DNA of 64,000 bases. Origin: Mercenaria mercenaria. Taxonomy: Eukaryota; Mollusca; Bivalvia; Venerida; Veneridae. This document shows, one piece after another, positions 35,695 through 48,602 of this stretch. The notes under the pieces are model-generated. The model was not told the origin of the DNA, ran no database searches, and saw only the letters and a program-made list of their open reading frames with translations. A program made the translations under genes and the position numbers. The stretch's first letter is position 1. Each line of letters starts with the position of its first letter. The stretch lies in NCBI RefSeq assembly GCF_021730395.1, contig NC_069363.1, positions 55,485,001-55,549,000 of the forward strand, given 5' to 3'.

Positions 35695-37576
35695 CTTTAA
35701 TACACAGGTCCATTTTCATTGTAATAGAGCGACAAGCAGTTTAGATACAGCATGGTCAATTGATTCACCGTCAGTTTCATGTTTCTGAAAGGGGTATATA
35801 GATCTTGCGCAATTAAGTTCTACAAATGAGTGAAATTCTGGAAAGTAAGCAAAAAAACCCTGTGTTAGAATGTTACGCTTATACATAAAGAGCGGCATAT
35901 CTTAGTGGTATATTATTCGTATAATCAAATCATAGTATCGTTAAATGCAAGATTCAGTAATTCTTTTCATTAGCAATAATGTTGACTAACAGTGTGACCG
36001 CACGTGGAATGTACTGTTCCATATTGAGTATCAATGTATGTAAGTTAATTCGAAAAAAAAACTGTTTACTGGGCTCCTGAACAGTTTAACGACAACGGGC
36101 ACCTACGACTTCTACAAACAAACCAGTTTTATGATCATGGTGTCATTGTGAAGGTAAGGTGACGACCTTTCCACCAGTATATTACATTTGGCATTTGAAA
36201 ACACATAATCGATAGTAAAATGGCAACAAAATCTGATAAGAACGAATCAAATGTCAGTTGGACAGATGAGCAAGAATCTTTCGTCATATTGACAAATGCT
36301 TGAATATCTAAGAAAGTAAATTGCAAAATACATGTCTACGTGGATCATTGTGACTGAACATAAGCTCCACCATTCCCATTTACAACATGGTTTTACATCC
36401 TAGACGCACTTTCATAGCATATCCTTTTCATAGCAGTAACGTACAAAAACGTATAAGCCTCTGGTGGCCCTTTCACGCTGCCGTAGTTTTAAAGCATGTG
36501 ACCAGACAAAACTACTGGTGTGTCATAACCGTTTACTTTTTCACCAAATTTGAGCTGAATCTCGATGGATGGATGACCGTTTCTAATTCGTCTGACTTCC
36601 GTTACCGCAGGTTAGATTTTAGACCCGGCCGTCTACATGGAGCTAGGAAAATCGATTCAAGCATTTATTTATTTTACACAATAATTACTCGTACGCAGGA
36701 ATCTTCAGTCCTATAAACACCATAAATAACCAGCTGAATATAAATGCCTTTAGAGTAGATCTACCTACTTAGTTAAAAGAACGTACCCGGGCCATATACG
36801 AAACTGGCTCTGCCATTTTGATACTCAGGTCTATTTTCATTGTAATAGAGCGACAAACAGTTTAGATACAGCATGGTCAATTGATTCACCGTCAGTTTCA
36901 TGTTTCTGAAAGGGGTATATAGATCTTGCCAAATTAAGTTCTACAAATGAGTCAAATACTGGAAAGTAAACACAAAAACCCTGTGTTAGAATGCTACGCT
37001 TATACATTACATAAAGAGCGGCATATCTTAGTGGTATATTATCCGCATAATCAAGTCATAGTATTGTTAGATGCAAGATTCAGTAATTCTTTTCATTAGC
37101 AAAAATGTTGACTAACAGTCTGACTGCACGTGGAATGTACTGTTCCATATTGAGTATCAATGTATGAAAGGTAAGTGGAAACAAACTGTTAACTGGGCTC
37201 CTTAACAGTATAACGAAAACGAGCTCCTACGACTTCTACAAACAAACCAGTTTTATGATCAGGGTGTCATTGTGAAGCTAAGGTGACGACCTTTCCACCA
37301 GTATATTACATTTGGCATTCGAAAACAGATAATCGATAGAAAAATGGCAACAAAATCTGATAAGAACGAATCAAATGTCAGTTGGACAGATGTGCAAGAA
37401 TCTTTCGTCATATTAACAAATGCTTGAATATCTAAGCAAGTAAATTGCAAAATACATGTCTACGTGGATCATTGTCACTGAACATAAGCTCCACCATTTC
37501 CATTTACAACATGTTTTTACATCCTAGACGCACTTTCATAGCATATCCTTTTCATAGCCGTAACGTACAAAAACAG

Positions 37577-38345
37577 TTAGCTTGGACTTACAAGAATCAT
37601 TTTGAAGTGATTTAACAAATTGCAAAATCATCTATGATTTGGCTAACAAACACATTCTTAAAATTTTACAGATTCAAATCTTTGGACGTAAAAAGTAAAC
37701 TTGGCTTACGCGCTAGTTAAGCAACAGACAAAATTTGTGCTAAATTACTTTTTCCATTTACTAATTTTGATCCTTTCTTTCTGCTTCCTTCCTAGTATTA
37801 GAGACGTATGATCTAGGATCTTAGCATTTTAACACAAATCTGTTAACTTATTTACATAAATCGTGATAGTTTCTTTGTTGACTCCTCTATTAACCCTTAC
37901 ACGCCTCATTAACAGATTTATTTATAATCACCGTTTATCATAATTATACCGTAATTATTTATAGGTAATCTGAAATAAAATCAGGTAAATGAAAGTTAAA
38001 AAAGCCTTTTATGTTAATAACAAGAGTTATCAGGTAATTATAATCATTTCTTAAGGATTATTCTTATTCATATGTGAAAGTAATGATAACTGTTAATTGA
38101 TAATAAGGATTCATATTAAGTTACAGTATATCGTAAGCAGCTTTCAAATATTTGTACATTGAAGGAAGATTAAAGTATCATTTGATTGAAAAAATGTTAT
38201 ATGACAATAAGAAACATCTGATCAAATTTATACATTCATTAAAGTAATTGATTCATAATTCTTGATGACAAATCATCATTCAACTTTAAGATATGCAAAC
38301 TTTGCAACGTAATACAAAGTTGTACTAGATGATTAATGATACTGT
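37577..38345. other. AT-rich non-array segment inside array 1
   Basis: About 770 bp unrelated to the satellite unit. Very AT-rich, with repeated AGTTATCAGGTAATTATAAT-like and TAATCATTTCTTAAGG-like text. No gene seen. It precedes the deletion-rich stretch. Confidence 0.5.
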
Positions 38346-41300
38346 GTGCAACCGTTTACTTTACAAATTTGCTGAATCTGATGTGATGACCTTTTATTCG
38401 CTGATTCCGTTCAGTTAATTTTAGACCCGCCTCTACTGGAGTAGAAAACATTCAACATTATTTATTTTACAATAATATCGACGCGGAATTTCAGTCTATA
38501 AACACCATAAATACAGCTGATATAAATCCTTAGATAGATCTACCTACTTAGTTAAAAGAACTACGGCATATACGAAACTGGCCGCATTTTGATATCAGGT
38601 CTATTTTCATTGTAATAGAGCGACAAACAGTTAGATACAGCATGTCATTGATTACCCGTTCATGTTTCGAAAGGGTATATAATCTTGCCAATTAAGTTCT
38701 ACAAATGAGTAAATACTGGAAAGTAAAACAAAAACCCTGTGTTGAATGTACGCTTATACATTACATAAAGAGCGATATTAGTGGATATTATCCGTAATCA
38801 ATCATAGTATTCTTAATGCAAGATTCAGTAATCTTTTCATTAGCAAAAATGTTGATAACAGTCGACTGCATGAATGTACTGTTCCATATGAGTATAATGT
38901 AGAAAGTAATGAAAATGTTAACTGGGCTCCTAACAGTATAACGAAACGAGCTCCTACGACTTTAAAACAAACCAGTTTATGATCAGGGTGTCTTGTGAAG
39001 CTAAGGTGACGACCTTTCCACCAGTATATTACATTTGGCATTGAAAACAATAATCGATAGAAAAATGGCAACAAATCTGATAAGAACGAATCAAATGTCA
39101 GTTGGACAGATGGCAAGAATCTTTCGTCATATTACAATGCTTGAATATCTAAGAAGTAAATTGCAAATACATGTCTACGTGGATCATTGTACTGAACATA
39201 GCTCCACCATTTCCATTTACAACATGTTTTACATCCTAGACGACTTCAAATACCTTTTCATAGCCGTAACGTACAAACTAAAGCTCTGGTGGCCTTTCAC
39301 GTCCGATTTAAAGCAGTTGACCAACGAACTGGTGTGCATAAGTTACTTTTACCAATTTGAGTACTGATGGATGGTGACCTTTCATTGTGCTTCTTAGGTA
39401 GATTTTGACCGGCTCTACATGAGCAGAAATCTTCAACATTTATTTATTTCCAAATTACTGTACCAGAATCTAGTCTATAACAAAAAAACGTTAATATAAA
39501 GTTTTAGAGTAGATCTCTACTAGTTTAAGAACGTACGGCCATTGAACTGGCTGCCTTTACACAGTCTATTTCATTTAAAACACAACGTTAGATAAGGCAA
39601 TTATTCACCACATTCGTTGAAAGGTTATATTTGCAATTAATCTACAAATGAGTGAATCTGAAAGTACAAAAACCTTGTTAGATGTACTTAATAATAGGCG
39701 CATATCTGTGTATATTATCGATAATCAATCATAGTCGTTAATGCAGATTCAGTAATCTTTTTTCAATAATTTCTACATTGACGCTGGAAGATTCCATATG
39801 TACGTTTATGTAAGTAAGTGAAAAACACGTTAATGGGCTTGAAAGTATACGACAACATCTAATTTACAAAAAACCAATTTAGAATTGTCATTTGAACTAA
39901 GTGACACCTTTCATCATTTTAAGGATTTGAACAACAATAAGAAGTAACGGCACAAATCTGATACGCAAATCAAAGTCATTGACAATGGAAGAACTTTAGC
40001 ATTTGACAAATGCTTGAATATCTAAGCAAGTAAATGCAAAAGTTTACTGGCATTTGATGACATAAGTCAATTTCCATTTACAAATAAACCTGACGCACTT
40101 TCATAGCAATCTTTTATGATAACGTACAAAACATAAGCTCTGTGCTTATACGCAGCCGTATTTTAAGCATATGACAACAATACGGTGGATAACGTTATTT
40201 TTCACCAAATTTGAGTAATTGGATGATGACCTTTTATCGTCTGACTTCCGTACCTCTAGATTTTAACCGCATTACATGGGCTAGGAAGTCGATTCAAGCA
40301 TATATTTTACCAATAATTACTCTGGAAAATATCTAGTAATAAACACCATAAATAACAGGATATAAATGTCTTTAGAGTAGATCACTACTAGTTTAAAGAA
40401 CTCCCGGGCATATAGAAATGCCCCAATTTTAACGGTCATTTCATGAATAGCGACATTCATTTAAACGATGGTCAATTGATTCACCTCAGTTTCATGTTTC
40501 TGAAAGGGTAAAATCTGCAATTAAGTTCTGTGTGAAATCGGAAAGTTAAACAAAAAACCCTGTGTTAGATGTTACGCTTTACTTTAGACGCAATTTGGGA
40601 TATTATCGATATCAATATGTATTTAATCAGTCAGTAATTCTTTTCATTAGAAAGTTGACTAACAGTGTGCACGTGGAATGTATGTTCCATATTATATCAA
40701 TTATGTAAGGAATTCGAAAAAAAAACTTAACGTCAACAGTATAAGAAACAGCTCTAGATTACAAACAACCATTTTAGACACGGGTCATTGAAGGTAGGTG
40801 AGACTTTCACATATATTAATGGCATTTGAAACACATAATCGATAGTAAAATGGCACAAAATCTGATAAAGAAGATCAATTAGTTGACAGAATTGAAAGTT
40901 ACTCATACTGAAATGCTGAATCTAAAAATAAATGCAATACATGTATGGATCATTTGACTGAAATAAGTCAGATTTCCATTACAAATGTTTTTACATCTAG
41001 GACTTTCATAGCATCTTTCAGAGTAACGTCAAAAAGTATAAGCTAGGTGGCTTCACTGCCGTAGTTTAAGCAGTGACCAACAAAACTACTGGTGTTCATA
41101 AACCGTTTACTTTCACAATTTGAGCTGAATGGAGGATGGAGACCTTTCATTTTCATTGTTTCCAGTTAGATTTAGACCGGCCAATGGTGAAAACGATCAA
41201 GCATTTATTATTTACACAAAATACTTAGCAGACTTCAGTCTATAAAAATAAATACCGTAAATATAAATGTCCTAGATAGTCACCATTATTTAAACGTACC

Positions 41301-43326
41301 CGGCCATATACGAAATCTGCCATTTTATACCGTATTTCATGTAAAACGAAACGTTTAGTACGCTCGTGTCAATTGATTACCGTCATTTCATGTTTCTAAA
41401 GGTTATATTTCCAATTAAGTCTAATGTGGAATTGGAAAGTACCAAACTTGTTATGTAGTTTAAACAGGCGGCATATCTTAGGTAATATCGTCAAATTATA
41501 TCAATGTTAATGCAAGTTCAGTAATCTTTTCATTACAATAAATGTTGACTACAGTTGACTGCACTATTAGTCATATCGGTATCAATATGAGGTAATAAAA
41601 AAACTGTTACTGGCCTGAACAGTAAACGACAACGAGTCCTACGACTTCTACAACAAACCAGTTTTATGATCAGGTGTCATGTGAGTAGGTACGTTCCCAG
41701 TATTAATTTGGATTTGAAAAACTATCGTAGAAAATGGCAACAAATCTGATAAGAACGAATCAATGTCAGTTGGACAATAGCAAAATCTTTAGTCATATTG
41801 AAAATGCTGATTCTAAGAAGTAAATTGCAAATACATGTTAGGATCATGTGACTAACATAAGCCCACATTTCATTTAACTGTTTTTAATCCTAGACCATTA
41901 TGATAATCCTTTTCATAGCGTAACGTACAAAAGTATAAGCCCTGGTGCCCTTTCACGCTGCCGTAGTTTTAAGCATGTGACAGACAAACTACTGGTGTGT
42001 ATAACCGTTTACTTTTTCACCAAATGAGCTGAATCTGGATGGATGGATGACCGTTTCTATTTCGTCTGACTTCGTTCCTCAGGTTATTTTAGACCGGCTC
42101 TACATGGACTAGGAAGATCGATTCAAGCATTATTTATTTTACCAATAATTACTACGCGAATCTTTAGTCTATAACACCATAAATAACCATTAATATAAAC
42201 TTTAATAGTCTACCTACAAGTTAAAGAACGTACCCGGGCCATTACGAACTGGCCCTGCCATTAATACACGGTTATTTCATTGTAATAGAGCGACAAAGTT
42301 TAGATACAGCAGGCAATTGATTCACGTCAGTTTCATTTCTTGAAGGGGTTATAGATCTTGCCAATTAAGTTCTACAAATGAGTGAAATCTGAAGTAAGCA
42401 AAATAACCTGTGTTAGAAGTACGCTTATACATAATAACGCATATCTTAGTGGATATTACGATAATCAAATCATAGTTGTTAAATGCAAGATTCAGAATCT
42501 TTTCATTAGCAAAATTGACTACATTGACGCACGTGATTATGTTCCATATGAGTATCAATTAGTAAGGTAATTCGAAAAACAACTGTTAACTGGCTCCTGA
42601 ACAGATAAGACAACGAGTCTACGACTTCACAAAAAACCAGTTTATGATAGGTGTCATTGTGAAGTAAGGTGACGACCTTTCCACCAGTATATTACATTTG
42701 CATTTGAAAACAATAATCGATAGAAAATGGCAACAAATTGATAAGAACGAATCAATGTCAGTTGGACAGATGTCAAGAATCTTGTCATATGACAAATGCT
42801 TGAATCTAGAAAGTAAATTGCAAAATACATGTCTACTGATCATGTGACTGAACATAAGCTCCACATTTCCATTTAAACTGTTTTTACATCCTAGACCATT
42901 TCATAGCATATCCTTTTCATAGCGTAACGTACAAAAACGTATAAGCCTGGTGCCCTTTCACGTGCGATTTTAAGCATGTGACCAGACAAAATACTGTGTT
43001 CATAACGTTTACTTTTCACCAAATTTGAGCTGAATCTGTGGATGGATGACCGTTTCTATTGTCTACTTCCGTTTCCTCAGGTTAGATTTTAGACCGGCCT
43101 TACATGGAGCTAGGAACGATAGTATTTTTTTACACATATACTGCGATCTTCCTAAACAAAACTAAACTTATAGATTCTACTAGTTAAGATCCGGAATCGA
43201 ATGGCCTGCCATTACAGGTCTTTCATATGCCACGTTTATCCATGCATATCCGTAGTCAGTCAGGTATAGCTCATATAATGTATATGATAAACACAAACGT
43301 GTAGATCACATACATTAAGCGCATTG
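38346..43326. other. Deletion-rich copy of array 1, probable assembly artefact
   Basis: The unit order is kept but bases are missing every few nucleotides. Units shrink to roughly 850-1,000 bp. From 43137 to 43326 one unit is reduced to under 200 bp. At about 43327 the text returns abruptly to full-quality satellite. Differences are mostly short losses instead of substitutions. Confidence 0.75.
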
Positions 43327-45972
43327 TCTGCCGTAGTTTTAAAGCATGTGACCAGACAAAACTACTGGTGTGTCATAACCGTTTACTTTTTCACCAAATT
43401 TGAGCTGAATCTGGATGGATGGATGACCGTTTCTATTTCGTCTGACTTCCGTTACCTCAGGTTAGATTTTAGACCCGGCCGTCTACATGGAGCTAGGAAG
43501 ATCGATTCAAGCATTTATTTATTTTACACAATAATTACTCGTACGCAGGAATCTTTAGTCCTATAAACACCATAAATAACCAGTTGAATATAAATGTCTT
43601 TAGAGTAGATCTACCTACTAAGTTTAAAGAACGTACCCGGGCCATATACGAAACTGGCCCTGCCATTTTAATACACAGGTCTATTTTCATTGTAATAGAG
43701 CGACAAGCAGTTTAGATACAGCATGGTCAATTGATTCACCGTCAGTTTCATGTTTCTGAAAGGGGTATATAGATCTTGCGCAATTAAGTTCTACAAATGA
43801 GTGAAATTCTGGAAAGTAAGCAAAAAAAACCTGTGTTAGAATGTTACGCTTATACATAAAGAGCGGCATATCTTAGTGGTATATTATTCGTATAATCAAA
43901 TCATAGTATCGTTAAATGCAAGATTCAGTAATTCTTTTCATTAGCAATAATGTTGACTAACAGTGTGACCGCACGTGGAATGTACTGTTCCATATTGAGT
44001 ATCAATGTATGTAAGGTAATTCGAAAAAAAACTGTTAACTGGGCTCCTGAACAGTATAACGACAACGAGCTCCTACGACTTCTACAAACAAACCAGTTTT
44101 ATGATCATGGTGTCATTGTGAAGGTAAGGTGACGACCTTTCCACCAGTATATTACATTTGGCATTTGAAAACACATAATCGATAGTAAAATGGCAACAAA
44201 ATCTGATAAGAACGAATCAAATGTCAGTTGGACAGATGTGCAAGAATCTTTCGTCATACTGACAAATGCTTGAATATCTAAGAAAGTAAATTGCAAAATA
44301 CATGTCTACGTGGATCATTGTGACTGAACATAAGCTCCACCATTTCCATTTACAACATGTTTTTACATCCTAGACGCACTTTCATAGCATATCCTTTTCA
44401 TAGCCGTAACGTACAAAAACGTATAAGCCTCTGGTGGCCCTTTCACGCTGCCGTAGTTTTAAAGCATGTGACCAGACAAAACTACTGGTGTGTCATAACC
44501 GTTTACTTTTTCACCAAATTTGAGCTGAATCTGGATGGATGGATGACCGTTTCTATTTCGTCTGACTTCCGTTTCCTCAGGTTAGATTTTAGACCCGGCC
44601 GTCTACATGGAGCTAGGAAAATCGATTCAAGCATTTATTTATTTTACTCAATAATTACTCGTACGCGGGAATCTTCAGTCCTATAAACACCATAAATAAC
44701 CAGTAGAATATAAATGCCTTTAGAGTAGATCTACCTACTTAGTTTAAAGAACGTACCCGGGCCATATACGAAACTGGCCCTGCCATTTTGATACTCAGGT
44801 CTATTTTCATTGTAATAGAGCGACAAACAGTTTAGATACAGCATGGTCAATTGATTCACCGTCAGTTTCATGTTTCTGAAAGGGGTATATAGATCTTGCC
44901 CAATTAAGTTCTACAAATGAGTGAAATACTGGAAAGTAAACACAAAAACCCTGTGTTAGAATGCTACGCTTATACATTACATAAAGAGCGGCATATCTTA
45001 GTGGTATATTATCCGCATAATCAAGTCATAGTATTGTTAAATGCAAGATTCAGTAATTCTTTTCATTAGCAAAAATGTTGACTAACAGTCTGACTGCACG
45101 TGGAATGTACTGTTCCATATCGAGTATCAATGTATGTAAGGTAAGTCGAAAAAAAACTGTTAACTGGGCTCCTGAACAGTATAACGACAACGAGCTCCTA
45201 CGACTTCTACAAACAAACCAGTTTTATGATCAGGGTGTCACTGTGAAGCTAAGGTGACGACCTTTCCACCAGTATATTACATTTGGCATTTGAAAACACA
45301 TAATCGATAGAAAAATGGCAACAAAATCTGATAAGAACGAATCAAATGTCAGTTGGACAGATGAGCAAGAATCTTTAGTCATATTGACAAATGCTTGAAT
45401 ATCTAAGAAAGTAAATTGCAAAATACATGTCTACGTGGATCATTGTGACTGAACATAAGCTCCAGCATTTCCATTTACAACATGTTTTTACATCATAGAC
45501 GCACTTTCATAGCATATCCTTTTCATAGCCGTAACGTACAAAAACGTATAAGCCTCTGGTGGCCCTTTCACGCTGCCGTAGTTTTAAAGCATGTGACCAG
45601 ACAAAACTACTGGTGTGTCATAACCGTTTACTTTTTCACCAAATTTGAGCTGAATCTGGATGGATGGATGACCGTTTCTATTTCGTCTGACTTCCGTTAC
45701 CTCAGGTTAGATTTTAGACCCGGCCGTCTACATGGAGCTAGGAAAATCGATTCAAGCATTTATTTATTTTACACAATAATTACTCGTACGCGGGAATCTT
45801 CAGTCCTATAAACACCATAAATAACCAGTTGAATATAAATGCCTTTAGAGTAGATCTACCTACTTAGTTTAAAGAACGTACCCGGGCCACATACGAAATT
45901 GGCCCTGCCACTTTAATACACAGGTCTATTTTCATGATAATAGAGCGACAAGCAGTTTAGTTACAGCATGGT

Positions 45973-48225
45973 CAAAATATACCGGGTGATTACTTTGAGC
46001 TTTCACAAAACGTATCCGTATAGGGCTCAACGTATATGAGGACCTCTCATGATATTAAAAACCTTAGTAATTCATGCTACTGTGACCTGAGACAGCTTTC
46101 ACAAATCGCATCCGTATACGACTCAACCACATGAACGAAAATCGTATTACAAGCCTGTTTTAGTCCCGGTCTACAGTGCCTTATGTGTTTGTCTCTCCCG
46201 GTCATTAAAGGTAAGATTGTGATCTACTATTTGAGGGTTTACATTGCCGATTCGGTGCTTTGGTTAGGGCAGGGTGACTATATTAATTCGGTGTAAAATT
46301 ATATAGATCTATTTACAGAGCAAATGTTTTCTATACGTTGCTTATGAAAACATATTGTACCAGGTGATAACATTGAGCTATCGTATATGAAAGATATATG
46401 GTACCGGGTGATTACTTTGAGCTTTCACAAAACTTATCCGTATAGGGCTCAACGCATGGACGAAACTCGTATTACAAGCCTGTTTAAATACCGGACTACA
46501 GTGGCTTATGTATTTTTTCCTCCCTGTCCTGGAAGGTATATCTTTGAAGGTAAGATTGTGATCTACAATTTGAGGGGTGACACTGCCGATTCGGTGCATT
46601 GGTTAGGGCAGGGTGACGGTATAAATTCAGAGTAAAATTATATATTTACAGAGAAAATGTTTTCTATACGTTGCATATGAAAAAATATATGGTACCGGGT
46701 GATTACTTTGAGCTTTCACAAAACTTATCCGTATAGTGCTCAACGTAAATGAGGACTTTACACGATATTAAAAGTCTTAGTAATTCATGCTACTGTGACC
46801 TAAGAAATATGTCACTAGTTCATATTTTTCAGCTTTCAGAAAGCGCATCCGTATACGACTCAACGCATGAACGAAAATCGCATTACAAGCCTGTTTTAAT
46901 CCCAGGCTACAGTGACTTATTTGTTTTTCCCTCCCTGTCCTGGAAGGTTAGGGACCACCAATTGTTTTCCCATAGACCTACATTGTAACATTATGGCGTG
47001 TACGGCCTTCCATACATCGAAACATGTATATCTAATTACAAGTTTTTCAAGAACTATCTTAGTTCTACCAGAATATCGGACGAAAAACATATGAATAGTG
47101 ATACTTTATTTAAGTAATTTTCGTGTGAATGAGATGACCCCCTGTTTACATTATTGACATGGCGGGAGAAATTCGTTTGATAAAACTTTTTTTCAATACA
47201 CATAAAATGTAGCAAATTTTGTCAAAATGTATGATAAAATACTGTAAATGCAGTGAAAAAATATCAATTTTGAAAAAATAATCACTTCCTGGGTTTGTTT
47301 ACATGACTGACCAATCAGAACGCACAGACGTAACCTTATTCCCAGGTATACACTTACCTCATTCCCAGTAAGTTCCCTGTACTTTTTTGAATTGGTAGTC
47401 TCTGACCTGGAAGGTATATCTTTGAAGGTAAGGTTGTGATCTACAATTTGAGGGGTTATATTGCCAATTCGGTGCATTGGTTAGGGTAGGGTGACGGTAT
47501 GAATTCGGAGTAAAATTATATATTTACAGAGGAAATGTTTTCTATACGTTGCATATGAAAAAATATATGGTACCGGGTGATTACTTTGAGCTTTCACAAA
47601 ACTTATCAGTATAGGGCTCAACGTAAATGAGGACCTCACACGATATTAAAAGCCTTAGTAATTCATGCTACTGTGACATATGATATACGTCACTTCTTCA
47701 TTTTTTTCAGGTTTCACAAAACGCATCCGTATACGACTCAACGCATGAACGAAAATCGCTTTACAAGCCTGTTTAAATCCCGGGCTACAGTGACTTATGT
47801 GTTTTTCCTCCCTGTCCTGGAAGGTATATCTTTGAAGGTAAGATTGTGATCTACAATTTGAGGGGTATATTGCCAATTCGGTGCATTGGTTAGGGTAGGG
47901 TGACGGTATGAATTCGGAGTAAAATTATATATTTACAGAGGAAATGTTTTCTATACGTTGCATATGAAAAATATATGGTACCGGGTGATTACTTTGAGCT
48001 TTCACAAAACTTATCCGTATAGGGCTCAATGTAAATGAGGACCTCACACGATATTAAAAGACTTAGTAATTCATGCTACTGTGACCTAAGATATATATCA
48101 CTAGTTCATTTTTTTCACCTTTCACAAAACGCATCCGTCTACGACTCAACGCATGAACGAAAATCGCATTACAAGCCTGTTTTAATCCCGGGCTACAGTG
48201 ACTTATGTGTTTGTCCCGCCCTGTC
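45973..48225. repeat. Satellite array 2, ~410-bp unit
   Basis: About five units beginning TACCGGGTGATTACTTTGAG near 45976, 46403, 46695, 47572 and 47979. Each has AGCTTTCACAAAAC, TCCGTATAGGGCTCAACG, TGCTACTGTGACC and GAATTCGGAGTAAAATTATA. One unit is shortened and one is split by the MITE at 46948. Array 2 joins array 1 directly at about 45972. Confidence 0.85.
46948..47406. mobile_element. 459-bp hAT-like MITE inserted in array 2
   Basis: Inverted ends TTAGGGACCACCAATTG and AATTGGTAGTCTCTGAC. Flanked by an exact 8-bp duplication CTGGAAGG (46940-46947 and 47407-47414), the hallmark length of hAT insertion. Nearly identical to 35236-35694. Confidence 0.9.
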
Positions 48226-48384
48226 ATTGGATGACAAGTTTCTACAAAACCCGGTAAAGCCTGCTAGTTTCAATGTGTTCCCACGATTACCAGTATCAAT
48301 AGACGCATGCAGTATTTAAACGGCATTACTTGAATTAAGTTGGTATAGCCTGTTAACTTTCCGCCCCACATACACATCCCTTAT

Positions 48385-48602
48385 TAGATGTTGTGCGCAT
48401 GAGATAAGATGTCTTGCGCTCGAGATAAGATGCCAAGCGCTCAAGATAAGATGTCGTGCGCATGAGAAAAGATGTCGAGCGGTCGATATAAGATGTCTTG
48501 CACTCTAGATAAGATGTCGTGCGTACGAGATAAGATGTCGAGCGCTCGAGATAAGATGTCGTGTGCTCGAGATAAGATGTCGTGCGCACGACATCTTTTA
48601 TT
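48385..48602. repeat. 21-bp minisatellite ending in a hairpin
   Basis: About ten units of the type GAGATAAGATGTCGTGCGCTC, then AGATGTCGTGCGCACGACATCT, a perfect 22-bp palindrome. It stays open on both strands because 21 is divisible by three (minus-strand unit TSYLERS). Not considered coding. Confidence 0.85.

Larger units (their letters stand above)
34916..45972. repeat. Satellite array 1, ~1.12-kb unit
   Basis: Tandem units share CATAACCGTTTACTTTTTCA, GACTTCCGTTACCTCAGG, TACCCGGGCCATATACGAAA, ATAGAGCGACAA and GGGTGTCATTGTGAAG-like text. Well-preserved units start near 34917, 36525, 43374, 44488 and 45612 (spacings 1114 and 1124). A GGAT microsatellite inside is expanded to about seven copies in the first unit and three or fewer elsewhere. 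Interruptions are a 459-bp MITE at 35236 and unrelated AT-rich DNA at 37577-38345. Reading frames of about 60-109 codons recur but match no family I know. Confidence 0.9.

Noticed and set aside
48385-48602. CRISPR-like array
   Set aside because: The repeats are contiguous with no unique spacers, in a eukaryotic genome.
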